DNA from: Plantactinospora mayteni
GTDB taxonomy: Bacteria > Actinomycetota > Actinomycetes > Mycobacteriales > Micromonosporaceae
Direction: 5' to 3'
NCBI RefSeq assembly: GCF_016862935.1
Contig: NZ_BONX01000048.1
Span: 1-64,000, forward strand
Length of the DNA stretch: 64,000 nt
Position numbers and translations under genes: made by a program. Of this stretch, positions 24,820-32,666 are shown one piece after another. A model generated the notes under the pieces. It did not search any database, had not been told where the DNA came from, and saw nothing but the letters and a program-made list of their open reading frames with translations. Position 1 is the stretch's first letter; every line of letters starts with the position of its first letter.

Positions 24820-24823
24820 ACCG

Positions 24824-25756
24824 ATGACCCGACGTACGCCCCGACTGCTGGCCGCGCTGCTGGCCGGCGCGGCGCTGGCCCTGGCCGGCTGCGCCGCCGA
24901 CGACCCCGGCCAGGAGCCGACCCCGAGCACCGGCGGTGCCAGTTATCCGGTGACGGTCGGCACCCTCACCCTCGACAAGCGCCCCGAGAAGATCGTCGTA
25001 CTCGGGCCGACCGCGACCGAGATGCTCTTCGCGATCGGCGCGGGCGGTCAGGTCGCCGCCGTCGACGACAGTTCGAACTATCCGGCCGAGGTGCCGAAGA
25101 CCGAGCTGTCGGCGTTCACCCCGAACGCCGAGGCGATCGCCGCGAAGAACCCCGACCTGGTGGTGCTGACCAACGACCTGAACAAGATCGTGGACCAGCT
25201 CGGCCAGTTGAAGATCCCGCACTACCTGGCACCGGCGGCGAAGACGCTGGACGACACGTACCGGCAGATCACCGATCTGGGCACGATCACCGGGCATCCG
25301 ACCGAGGCGGCCGACCTGGTCGGCAGGATGAAGGGCGACATCGACAAGCTGGTCGCGGACCTGCCGCAGCGGCCGGCGAAGCTGAGCTACTTCTACGAGC
25401 TCGGTCCGGAGTACTACTCGCTGACCAGCAGGACGTTCGTCGGTTCGCTGTTCGGGATGATCGGCCTGGAGAACATCGCCGACCCGGCCGACGCCGACGG
25501 CTCGAAGGGCGGCTATCCGCAGCTCGGCGAGGAGGCGATCATCAAGGCCGACCCGGACCTGGTCTTCCTGGCCGACACCAAGTGCTGCCAGCAGTCCGCC
25601 CAGACGGTCTCGGCCCGCAAGGGCTGGTCCGGGATGACCGCGGTGAAGAACAGCCAGGTCATCGGGCTCGACGACGACATCGCGTCCCGGTGGGGCCCCC
25701 GGGTGGTCGACCTGCTCCGGGCGATCGTGGACGCGGTCGCCAAGGTCCCCGCTTGA
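24824..25756 (+). CDS. btuF: Cobalamin/cobinamide ABC transporter substrate-binding lipoprotein
   Basis: A 310-residue extracytoplasmic binding protein. The signal peptide ends in the lipobox LAGC with lipidated C23. The two-lobed class III fold is indicated by the long helix linker region and by the conserved PEKIVVLGPTATEMLFAIGAGGQVAAVDDSSNYP start and NPDLVVL strands. Control by the cobalamin riboswitch makes corrinoid uptake the likely role; the fold alone would also fit an iron-siderophore binder. The stop codon is overlapped by a short dispersed repeat. btuC follows 76 bp downstream. Confidence 0.85.
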   Translation: MTRRTPRLLAALLAGAALALAGCAADDPGQEPTPSTGGASYPVTVGTLTLDKRPEKIVVLGPTATEMLFAIGAGGQVAAVDDSSNYPAEVPKTELSAFTPNAEAIAAKNPDLVVLTNDLNKIVDQLGQLKIPHYLAPAAKTLDDTYRQITDLGTITGHPTEAADLVGRMKGDIDKLVADLPQRPAKLSYFYELGPEYYSLTSRTFVGSLFGMIGLENIADPADADGSKGGYPQLGEEAIIKADPDLVFLADTKCCQQSAQTVSARKGWSGMTAVKNSQVIGLDDDIASRWGPRVVDLLRAIVDAVAKVPA

Positions 25757-25836
25757 GCGAGCGCAGCGAGCGAATCAGCCAGTTCAGTGCGGATGTGCCT
25801 CATGACGGCACGCAGCGAAGCGGAGTGCCGGCATGA
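25755..25836. repeat. REP-like dispersed elements between btuF and btuC
   Basis: GAGCGAGCGCAGCGAGCG starts at the btuF stop codon (25755). About 30 bp later comes a dyad in which CATGACGGCAC (from about 25800) is mirrored by GTGCCGGCATG ending in the btuC start codon, around a GCAGCGAAGCGGA centre. Similar GAGCGGAGCGAGCG runs occur at the start of the gene at 13473 and, inverted, near 47672. Confidence 0.6.
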
Positions 25837-26957
25837 GCAGAGCCGGCGCTCCGGCCCGCCCCGAGACCCCGGTCGTGCCCGGCCGGGGAGCCCGGGGCGG
25901 CCGGACCGCCCGGCCTGCCGGGCTGCGCCGCCGGTGGCTGGTCGCCGGCTTCGCGGCGGTCCTGGTCGCGGCGGTCGCCGGCATCGCGTTCGGGCCGGTC
26001 AGCCTGCCGCCGGGCAGCGTCGCGGTCGAACTGCTCAACCTGGTACCCGGAGTGCACCTGCACAGCGGCCTCAACGAGCGCGAGATCGCGATCGTCACCG
26101 AGCTGCGGCTGCCCCGGATGGTGCTCGGCCTGCTCGTCGGCGGGATGCTGGCCCTGGCCGGCGGCTGCTACCAGGGCGTCTTCCGCAACCCGCTGGCCGA
26201 CCCGCACCTGCTCGGTGTCGCCGCCGGAGCCGGTCTCGCGGTGACCGCCGTGATCGTGGTACGCGGGGTCACCGGCGCCGACGTCACGGTCGGGCTGCCG
26301 GTCACCGTGCCGCTGGCCGCGTTCGTCGGCGCGCTCGGCGCGGTACTGCTGACCTACCTGCTCGGCGCGGCCGGCGGCCGGGACCGCTCCCCGGCCACGC
26401 TGATCCTGGCCGGGGTGGCGGTCTCGGCCTTCCTCGCCGCCGGCCAGACCTACCTGCTGCAACGCAACGCGGAGAGCATCCAGGAGGTCTACTCGTGGAT
26501 GCTGGGCCGGCTGGCCACCGCCGGCTGGCACGACGTACTGGTGGTGCTGCCGTACGCGGTCTTCACCACCGCGGTGGTGCTGATGCACCGGCGCGAACTC
26601 GACGTACTGGCCCTCGGTGACGACGAGGCGACCAGTCTCGGGCTGCATCCGCAGCGGTCCCGGCTGCTGCTGGCCGCCGCCGCCTCGCTGGCCACCGCCG
26701 CCGCGGTCTCGGTCTCCGGGCTGATCGGCTTCGTCGGCGTCATCGTCCCGCACGTCGTACGGATGCTGGCCGGGGCGAGTTACCGGGCGATCCTGCCGCT
26801 CTCGGTGCTCTTCGGCGGCGCCTTCCTGACCCTGACCGACCTGGCCGCGCGTACCGTCGCCGCGCCGGCCGAGATCCCGATCGGCGTGGTGACCGCGCTG
26901 CTCGGCGGCCCGTTCTTCGCGATCGTGCTGCGCACCACCCGTCGGGTGGCGGAGTGA
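25833..26957 (+). CDS. btuC: Cobalamin ABC transporter permease (FecCD/BtuC family)
   Basis: A 374-residue inner-membrane permease of the FecCD type with about ten hydrophobic segments starting near residue 35. Family hallmarks are LRLPRMVLGLLVGGMLALAGGCYQGVFRNPLADPHLLGV, the LILAGVAVSAFLAAGQTYL segment, the ATSLGLHP coupling region for the ATPase and GLIGFVGVIVPHVVRMLAG. The first 30 residues are a Pro/Arg/Gly-rich cytoplasmic leader. It would form the translocation channel with BtuF and BtuD. ATG 25833 lies in a REP-like dyad; the stop overlaps the btuD start (GTGA). Confidence 0.88.
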   Translation: MSRAGAPARPETPVVPGRGARGGRTARPAGLRRRWLVAGFAAVLVAAVAGIAFGPVSLPPGSVAVELLNLVPGVHLHSGLNEREIAIVTELRLPRMVLGLLVGGMLALAGGCYQGVFRNPLADPHLLGVAAGAGLAVTAVIVVRGVTGADVTVGLPVTVPLAAFVGALGAVLLTYLLGAAGGRDRSPATLILAGVAVSAFLAAGQTYLLQRNAESIQEVYSWMLGRLATAGWHDVLVVLPYAVFTTAVVLMHRRELDVLALGDDEATSLGLHPQRSRLLLAAAASLATAAAVSVSGLIGFVGVIVPHVVRMLAGASYRAILPLSVLFGGAFLTLTDLAARTVAAPAEIPIGVVTALLGGPFFAIVLRTTRRVAE

Positions 26958-27847
26958 CCGCCCCGACGGGATCGACCGCCCCGACGGGATCGACCGCCCC
27001 GACGGGATCGAGCGCCCCGACGGGATCGAGCGCCCCGACGGGATCGACCGTCCCGGCCGGCGTCGCCGTCGAGGTGGCAGACCTCGGCGTCACCCTCGGC
27101 GGGGCGCGCATCCTGACCGGGGTCAGCCTGTCGGTCCGGACCGGGGAGTGGGTCACCGTGATCGGACCGAACGGCGCCGGCAAGTCCACGCTGCTCCGCG
27201 CGGTCGGCGGACTGCTGCCGGCCAGCACCGGGTCCGTCTCCCTCTTCGGTACGCCGATCGCCCGGCTCCGCCGCCGGGACCGGGCGCGGACGGTGGCGAC
27301 CGTTCCGCAGTCCCCGGTCGTGCCGGCCGGGATGGCGGTACTCGACTACGTGCTGCTCGGCCGTACCCCGTACGTGCCGCCGCTGGGTCGGGAGTCCGCC
27401 GCCGACCTGGCGGTCGCGTACGACGTACTCGACCGGTTGGACCTGACCGGGTTCGCGGCCCGGCCGCTGGCGACGCTCTCCGGTGGCGAGCGGCAGCGGG
27501 TCTTCCTGGCCCGGGCGCTGGCCCAGGGCGCCCCGCTGCTGCTGCTCGACGAGCCGACCAGTGCGCTGGACATCGGGCACCAGCAGGAGGTGCTGGAACT
27601 CGTCGACCAGCTCCGCGCCGACCACGGCCTGACCGTGCTGGCCACCATGCACGACCTCTCGGTCGCCGGCGAGTACGCCGACCGGATGGTGCTGGTCGCC
27701 GCCGGTGCGGTGGTCGCCGACGGCCCGCCCCGGGCGGTGCTCACCGACGACCTGCTCGGTACGCACTACCGGGCCCGGGTCCGGGTGATCGAGGGGGAGC
27801 ACGGTCCCCTGGTCGTCCCGGTCCGGACCCGGCGGCCCGCCTCCTAG
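26954..27847 (+). CDS. btuD: Cobalamin ABC transporter ATP-binding protein
   Basis: A 297-residue ABC ATPase: Walker A GPNGAGKS, Q-loop VPQSPVV, signature LSGGERQR, Walker B LLLLDEP and switch histidine MHDLS, all in the usual FecE/BtuD order. Residues 2-31 are an extra N-terminal tail of five Thr/Ser-Ala-Pro-Thr-Gly-Ser hexapeptides encoded by a perfect-phase 18-bp repeat; the conserved domain begins only after it at VAVEVADLGVTLGG. A downstream start is therefore possible, but GTG 26954 overlaps the btuC stop, the usual coupling signal. It ends the riboswitch-controlled operon; a hairpin terminator follows. Confidence 0.88.
   Translation: MTAPTGSTAPTGSTAPTGSSAPTGSSAPTGSTVPAGVAVEVADLGVTLGGARILTGVSLSVRTGEWVTVIGPNGAGKSTLLRAVGGLLPASTGSVSLFGTPIARLRRRDRARTVATVPQSPVVPAGMAVLDYVLLGRTPYVPPLGRESAADLAVAYDVLDRLDLTGFAARPLATLSGGERQRVFLARALAQGAPLLLLDEPTSALDIGHQQEVLELVDQLRADHGLTVLATMHDLSVAGEYADRMVLVAAGAVVADGPPRAVLTDDLLGTHYRARVRVIEGEHGPLVVPVRTRRPAS
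26957..27046. repeat. 18-bp tandem repeat, five copies, at the btuD start
   Basis: Units at 26957, 26975, 26993, 27011 and 27029 are identical except that the first codon is ACC or AGC. They begin immediately after the btuD GTG start codon. Confidence 0.95.
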
Positions 27848-27892
27848 CGGCTCCGGGATCCGGCCGGCCCGACAGGCGTATGCCGTTCGTGC

Positions 27893-27932
27893 GTGATACC
27901 ACGGTGTCATCAGGACGACTCCGTGGTATCAC
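27893..27932. terminator. Perfect 12-bp hairpin after the btu operon
   Basis: GTGATACCACGG (27893-27904) pairs with CCGTGGTATCAC (27921-27932) around a 16-nt loop. It lies between the btuD stop and the stop of the convergent ABC-2 permease gene and could terminate both. Confidence 0.82.
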
Positions 27933-27972
27933 CGCGAAGCGGGAAGTGCCCGCCCGGCGGGCGACACCTCAA

Positions 27973-28710
27973 CTAACTGAAGCGTCGCCCCTCGTCCCGC
28001 CGGTACGCCCAGCCGGCGATCGCGGCCAGCAGCACGACCCAGACGCCGAGCATGACCAGCGCGAGCCGGTCGACCGGGAAGTCCCCGACGGCGGCCCACA
28101 TCAGCTCGACCGCGCCCCGGGTCGGCAGGTAGGGGGCGATCGCCTCGATGAAGCCCGGCGAGTCACCGGGCGGGAAGAGCAGACCGCCGCCGAAGGCCAG
28201 TGGGAAGAAGACCACCTGGGCGACCACGATCGCCGCCTTGCTCGGCAGCGAGTAGCCGATCGCGAGCCCCATCAGGGTGAACGGCACCGCGACCACCACG
28301 ACCGTGCCGAGCGCGGCCAGGAACGCCGGGCCGGTCACCCGGGCCTCGGTGGCCACCGCCGCGATCACCACCACCGGGAGCAGCGAGACCAGGGTCAGCA
28401 GCAGGCCGGCGAGGATCCGGCCGGCGAACCGGGGCGCGGCTCCGGCGGGCAGCGTCCGCAGGTACGGGTCCCAGGGCTGCGCCCGGTCCTCGGCCACCCC
28501 GATGCCGTACTGGAAGATGTTGGTGCTCATCACCGAGAAGGTGACCATCGAGGCGGTGGCGTAGGTGGCGATCACCGGGTCGTCGCCGGTGAACGGGACG
28601 ACGAAGAAGAGCATCGAGGCGGCCGGGAAGAACGCGCTGCCGACCAGCGCGATCGGGATCCGGACGGTCTCCAGTAGCTGGTATCTGGCGTGCACGAGCG
28701 AAAGTCGCAC
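27973..28710 (-). CDS. ABC-2 type transporter permease
   Basis: A 245-residue membrane protein with about six hydrophobic segments in the ABC-2 arrangement: a short amphipathic N-terminus (MRLSLVHARYQLLETVRIP), then paired segments and a periplasmic loop before the last helix. It would pair with the ATPase encoded 15 nt upstream to export a lipid, peptide or drug; nothing in the sequence gives the substrate. It is the last gene of a four-gene minus-strand operon headed by a membrane protein and a winged-helix regulator. Confidence 0.82.
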   Translation of the reverse strand: MRLSLVHARYQLLETVRIPIALVGSAFFPAASMLFFVVPFTGDDPVIATYATASMVTFSVMSTNIFQYGIGVAEDRAQPWDPYLRTLPAGAAPRFAGRILAGLLLTLVSLLPVVVIAAVATEARVTGPAFLAALGTVVVVAVPFTLMGLAIGYSLPSKAAIVVAQVVFFPLAFGGGLLFPPGDSPGFIEAIAPYLPTRGAVELMWAAVGDFPVDRLALVMLGVWVVLLAAIAGWAYRRDEGRRFS

Positions 28711-28725
28711 GATCGGGATCCTCCG

Positions 28726-29784
28726 TCACACGTCGGCGGGCTGGGCGGGCTGCGGTTGGCCGGGCTGCGGCTCGGACTGCACCTGGCCGTCGGGCTGCGC
28801 CTGGGCAGCGGACTGCGCTTGGGCGTCGGACTGCACCTGGCCGTCGGGCTGCGCCTGGGCAGCGGACTGCGCTTGGGCGTCGGACTGCATATGGGCGTCG
28901 GGCTGCGGCTGGGTGTCGGGCTGTGTCTCGGTGATGGCCAGGAAGGCGTCCTCCAGGCTGCTCGGCCGGATCTCCAGGTCGGCGAAGGAGACGCCGCTGT
29001 GCACCAGGTCCCGGACGAGCTGGTCCGCGTCGGTGGTGAGCAGGTGGGTGATCCCGTCGACCCGCTCCACGGCGCGTACCCCGGGCAGTGGTGGCAACTC
29101 CGGGGCGACCAGGCTGACCCGGCGTACCCCGACCAGGTCACGGATCGCGCTGACGGTGTCGTCGGCGAGTACCCGGCCGTGGCCGAGTACCACCACCCGG
29201 TGTGCCAGCGCCTCGATCTCCTCAAGGTAGTGGCTGCTCAGCAGCACCGTGCCGCCGTCGGCGTGGAACTGGCGGATGCCGTCCCAGAGTTCGCGGCGGG
29301 CGGTCACGTCCAGCCCGGTGGTCGGCTCGTCGAGGAAGACCAGCCGGGGACGGCCGACGAAGGCGAGCGCGACCGCCAGCCGGCGCTTCTGCCCGCCGGA
29401 GAGGCCGCCGGTCTGCCGCCGGGCCAGGTCGTCGATGCCGAACCGGCCGAGCAGCTCGGCCCGGGGCACCGGGTCGGCGTAGTGCGCGGAGACGAAGTCG
29501 ACCACCTCGCCGACCCGCAGGGTGGGCGGCAGCCCGGTCTCCTGCGGCGTCATCCCGATCTGCCGGCGGGCGGCCGGGTCGCGGGGGTCGCCGCCGAAGA
29601 GTTCGACCCGGCCGGAGCTGACCCGGCGCAGCCCGACCAGCAGGCTCAACAGCGTGCTCTTGCCGGCACCGTTCGGGCCGAGCAGGCCGACCAGCTCGCC
29701 GGCCGGCAGTTCGAGGTCGACCCGGTCGAGGGCGGTGACGTCGCCGTACCGGCGGGTGGCCTGGACGGCGCGGGCGAGAATCAT
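28726..29784 (-). CDS. ABC-2 transporter ATP-binding protein with Gln/Pro-rich tail
   Basis: A 352-residue ATPase of the drug/lipid exporter (CcmA/DrrA-like) type: Walker A GPNGAGKS near 36, Q-loop MTPQETGLP, signature LSGGQKRR, Walker B VFLDEP and switch SSHYLEEIEAL. The domain ends near residue 290; the rest is a Gln/Ala/Asp/Pro-rich tail of repeated 18-residue units, encoded by a 54-bp duplication. Its ATG at 29784 overlaps the stop of the winged-helix gene (ATGA). It energises the permease encoded next. Confidence 0.86.
   Translation of the reverse strand: MILARAVQATRRYGDVTALDRVDLELPAGELVGLLGPNGAGKSTLLSLLVGLRRVSSGRVELFGGDPRDPAARRQIGMTPQETGLPPTLRVGEVVDFVSAHYADPVPRAELLGRFGIDDLARRQTGGLSGGQKRRLAVALAFVGRPRLVFLDEPTTGLDVTARRELWDGIRQFHADGGTVLLSSHYLEEIEALAHRVVVLGHGRVLADDTVSAIRDLVGVRRVSLVAPELPPLPGVRAVERVDGITHLLTTDADQLVRDLVHSGVSFADLEIRPSSLEDAFLAITETQPDTQPQPDAHMQSDAQAQSAAQAQPDGQVQSDAQAQSAAQAQPDGQVQSEPQPGQPQPAQPADV
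28777..28884. repeat. 54-bp direct tandem duplication in the ABC ATPase tail
   Basis: Copies 28777-28830 and 28831-28884 appear identical and are followed by a partial copy. They encode two copies of an 18-residue Gln/Ala/Asp/Pro unit. Confidence 0.92.
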
Positions 29785-30101
29785 GGCTTCTCCTCAATCT
29801 GAGGTGGATCGAGCAGGGCGCGGACCGCGAGGGTGTACTCCTCGAAGGCGAACCGGCCGCGCCGGGTGAGTTCGACGAGGGTGGTCGGGGTACGGCCGTG
29901 GTGGGTCTTGACGATCTCGACGTAGCCGGCCTCTTCGAGCTTGCGCAGGTGCACCGAGAGGTTGCCGGCGGTCATCTGGAGGATGTCCTGGAGCCGGGGG
30001 AAGCTGATCCGGTCGCCGTCCCGCAGGGTGGCCAGGGTCGCGGTCACCCGTAGCCGGGCCTGTGCGTGGATCACGGGGTCGAGTTCGGGAAGGCCGGTCA
30101 C
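29781..30101 (-). CDS. Winged-helix transcriptional regulator of the ABC operon
   Basis: A 106-residue single-domain winged HTH of the MarR/ArsR-like HTH_27 type: RLRVTATLATLRDGDRISFPRLQDILQMTAGNLSVHLRKLEEAGYVEIVKTHHGRTPTTLVELTRRGR. Such regulators usually control the ABC exporter operon that encodes them. GTG 30101 overlaps the stop of the upstream membrane protein gene (GTGA) and its own stop overlaps the ATPase start (ATGA), so all three are translated together. Autoregulation through the palindrome at 30868-30883 is proposed, not shown. Confidence 0.83.
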   Translation of the reverse strand: MTGLPELDPVIHAQARLRVTATLATLRDGDRISFPRLQDILQMTAGNLSVHLRKLEEAGYVEIVKTHHGRTPTTLVELTRRGRFAFEEYTLAVRALLDPPQIEEKP

Positions 30102-30868
30102 GAACTGCTCCGGGCGCTCCCGCTCGGGGTACCCGACATGCTGGCGGCAAGGCTCCGGCTGCTGTGACGGTCGCGGAGCAGGAAGTGGACGCCGGCCACC
30201 AGCATCCCGCCGCCACCGGCGACCGAGATCACCAGGGCGTGCCAGCCGGAGCCGGCGATCACCCCGGCGATGTTGATGACGCTGATCCAGACGCCGAGCC
30301 GGAACAGGTTGCGGTCCAGCCAGATCGCGCCGCCGGCCATGTGCAGGGCGCCGGTGAGCCCGACGGCGACACCGGCCCAGAGCAGTCCGGCGACGTCCTC
30401 GGGGAGGTGGTTCGAGACCTGGCTGAGCACCGCACTGATGCCGCTGAACCCGAGGCCCCAGGCCAGGCCGTACCACAGGCCGCGCCGGTTGGAGTCGCCG
30501 GTGACCTGCCCGTACGTCCGGCCGCCGACGATCCCCGAGATGATCCCGGCGGCGACCAGCAGGGTGAGCAGGGTGAGCAGGGGCAGCCAACTGGGCAGGT
30601 CGACGAAGACCCGGCCGTCCGGCCCGAAGCGGAGGAAGAAGAGGCCGAAGCCGATCAGCCAGGCCAGACCCCAGGGCCAGTAGTACCAGAGCAGGTTGGG
30701 GCTGAGCTTGCGGGCCGCCTCGGCCTGCTGGTCGGCGATCAGCCGGAGCGCGGCGGCCGGGTCGGCGGGCGGCAGCTCGTCCCGGTCGTCGGTGGGGTTG
30801 CCGGCGGGATTGCTGGTGGGGTCGCCTCCGGGGTTGCCGGCGGAGTCGTCGTCAAAGTTCCTGGTCAC
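30098..30868 (-). CDS. Multi-spanning membrane protein heading the ABC operon
   Basis: A 256-residue protein of unknown function. A hydrophilic Asn/Pro/Asp-rich N-terminus (about 1-60) is followed by about six hydrophobic segments (LLWYYWPWGLAWLIGFGLFFL, LPLLTLLTLLVAAGIISGIVGG and others). It may be an accessory or sensor subunit of the exporter. The start is taken as GTG 30868 because TAAACT lies 7 nt upstream, a leaderless arrangement; the in-frame ATG 30889 would lie upstream of that promoter. It is translationally coupled to the winged-helix gene. Confidence 0.68.
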   Translation of the reverse strand: MTRNFDDDSAGNPGGDPTSNPAGNPTDDRDELPPADPAAALRLIADQQAEAARKLSPNLLWYYWPWGLAWLIGFGLFFLRFGPDGRVFVDLPSWLPLLTLLTLLVAAGIISGIVGGRTYGQVTGDSNRRGLWYGLAWGLGFSGISAVLSQVSNHLPEDVAGLLWAGVAVGLTGALHMAGGAIWLDRNLFRLGVWISVINIAGVIAGSGWHALVISVAGGGGMLVAGVHFLLRDRHSSRSLAASMSGTPSGSARSSS

Positions 30869-30883
30869 GTAAACGAGTTTACG
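30868..30883 (-). promoter_or_regulatory. 16-bp palindromic operator at the leaderless ABC-operon start
   Basis: CGTAAAC-GA-GTTTACG is a perfect palindrome. On the minus strand it contains the -10-like TAAACT and ends on the first base of the GTG start codon. A bound repressor would cover the promoter and the 5' end of the message. Confidence 0.7.
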
Positions 30884-31031
30884 GCGCAAAGTCCATTACC
30901 GCACCAACTCGATTTCGAGACGGTCGACACAGGGCGGCCTGCCGCAGAGCGCCCAGGCAGGCTCGGGCCGGAGGATCACGCCGCTCGACGGGACGTGACC
31001 CTCCGGCCCGAAGCCGGGTACGGCGAGGTCG

Positions 31032-32345
31032 TCAGCCGGCCACGCGACCGGTGGGCAGCGGCCGGTGCAGCGTCGCCGCGCCCGGTACGGCACTCAGCGG
31101 CCCGTGCCCCAGCAGGCTCCCCGGCGTACGGCTCAGGGTGGCCGGCTCCGGCGTCGTCGCCGTACCGCCGAGCGCGGTGAGCAGGAAGTTGCCGAGCGCG
31201 TCGCCGATCGGGTCGGGCTGCCCGGGTACCCAGTAGTGGGTGGCGTTCAGCGCGACGCTGACCTGGCGGCGACCGTCCGGAGAGTGCAGCGACATGGCCT
31301 GGTGGCCGAGTACGACGCCGTCGTGTCCCCAGACGGGACCGCTCGGCAGCGGCAGGTTGATCAGGCCGAGCCCGTACTGGGCGCCGTTCGGGAAGGCGGG
31401 GTCGGCCGGCACCGTACGCCGCATCTGCGCCAGTTCGGCCGGGCGCAGCAGCCGGCCACCGAACAGCCCCCGGAAGAACGTGTTCAGGTCGGCGGTGGTG
31501 GAGACGATGTCCCCGACCATCCAGGCCCAGGACATGTTGTAGACGCTGAAGTCCCGCAACGTGCCGTCGACCCAGGGCAGGTACCCGGCCGAGTGCGGCC
31601 CGTCGATCCGCGGGTCCGTACCCGGGAAGTAGGTCCGGTGCAGGCCGAGCGGGCGCAGCACGCGGCGGGTGATCTCGGCGGCGGCCGGCCGCCCGGTGAT
31701 CCGTTCCAGCAGCAGCCCGGCGAGCACGTAGTTGGTGTTGGAGTAGGAGTGCCGCTCGCCCGGTGCGTTGGTCGGCTCCTGACCCAGCCCGATCGCGGCC
31801 AGCTCCAGCGGCCGGATCGTCGTGTGCTGGTATTTCTCGATGCCCTCCACCGAGCCGAAGATCACGTGGTCGTAGTCGTTGATCCCGCTGGTCTGGTCGA
31901 GCAGCATCCGCACCGTCACCCCGGCCGGGGCGAGGTGGGGCAGATAGCGGTGCAGCGGCGCGTCGAGCACGAGCCGCCGTTCGCCGACGAGTTGCAGCAG
32001 CACCGTCGAGACGAAGGTCTTGGTGATGCTGCCGATCCGGTGCTGGAAGTCGGGTCGCATCGGCCGGCCGGTGGTCACGTCGGCCACGCCGCTGGCGCCC
32101 CGCCAGGTCGTGCGACCGTCGCGGACCTCGGCGAAGACGCCGGGCATCCCGGCGTCGGTGACCGCGCGCAGGGTGTCGCGCAGCGCCTCGTCCGGCAGGG
32201 TGCCGCCGGAGCCGGTCCGGGTGGTGCCGGCCGGTCCGGCGAGCGCCGGAGAGGCGCCGGCGGCGAGCGCGGTGGCGGCTACGGCCGACCCCGCGACGGT
32301 ACGCAGGAAGTCGCGGCGGGACTGGTGTGGACGGAGCACGGACAA
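31032..32345 (-). CDS. Tat-exported serine hydrolase of the beta-lactamase/PBP4* family
   Basis: A 437-residue serine hydrolase of the class C beta-lactamase/DD-peptidase/esterase group (PF00144). A twin-arginine signal SRRDFL with its hydrophobic core lies at about residues 9-40. Catalytic motifs are S106-I-T-K109, Y202-S-N204 and a GHDG triad motif near the C-terminus. It probably acts as a DD-peptidase or esterase outside the membrane. The start is TTG 32345, supported by GGGGGAGGA 5 nt upstream and by a signal peptide that then begins correctly; an upstream ATG (32414) would add 23 residues before it. Confidence 0.84.
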   Translation of the reverse strand: MSVLRPHQSRRDFLRTVAGSAVAATALAAGASPALAGPAGTTRTGSGGTLPDEALRDTLRAVTDAGMPGVFAEVRDGRTTWRGASGVADVTTGRPMRPDFQHRIGSITKTFVSTVLLQLVGERRLVLDAPLHRYLPHLAPAGVTVRMLLDQTSGINDYDHVIFGSVEGIEKYQHTTIRPLELAAIGLGQEPTNAPGERHSYSNTNYVLAGLLLERITGRPAAAEITRRVLRPLGLHRTYFPGTDPRIDGPHSAGYLPWVDGTLRDFSVYNMSWAWMVGDIVSTTADLNTFFRGLFGGRLLRPAELAQMRRTVPADPAFPNGAQYGLGLINLPLPSGPVWGHDGVVLGHQAMSLHSPDGRRQVSVALNATHYWVPGQPDPIGDALGNFLLTALGGTATTPEPATLSRTPGSLLGHGPLSAVPGAATLHRPLPTGRVAG

Positions 32346-32666
32346 CTGATCCTCCCCCTGGACGGTGGTCTGTTCCCCTGAAGTCTGGCCCGACCCGGCC
32401 ACCGAATCGTCCACTTCGGTGCCGAGGTACGCCTCGACACCGTGGACGAGTCGACCGCTTCCCGGTCCGTCGACCGGTTCCCCCGCGAGACGGACCCCGA
32501 CCCGGCGGCGCCCGGCCGACCGGGCCGGTCGCCCGGTGCCGACCGGTGCCGCCCGGTGCCGACCGGTGCCGCCCGGTGCCGACCGGTGCCGCCCGGTGCC
32601 GACCGGTGTCGCCCGATCGGACGGCGCGGCGGGGCGGGGGCGGCAGCGGGGGCGGGGGGCGGCAGG
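32346..32666. other. Intergenic region with tandem repeats
   Basis: 321 bp between the serine hydrolase start and the HelD-like stop. No gene is seen. It holds the ribosome binding site of the hydrolase near its left end and the 20-bp repeat block listed separately. Confidence 0.6.
32531..32610. repeat. 20-bp tandem repeat, four copies
   Basis: Four head-to-tail copies of GCCCGGTGCC-GACCGGTGCC start at 32531, 32551, 32571 and 32591; the last has one change. Each is itself two related 10-mers containing an xCCGGT core, so the array presents eight evenly spaced half-sites one helical turn apart. Confidence 0.92.
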
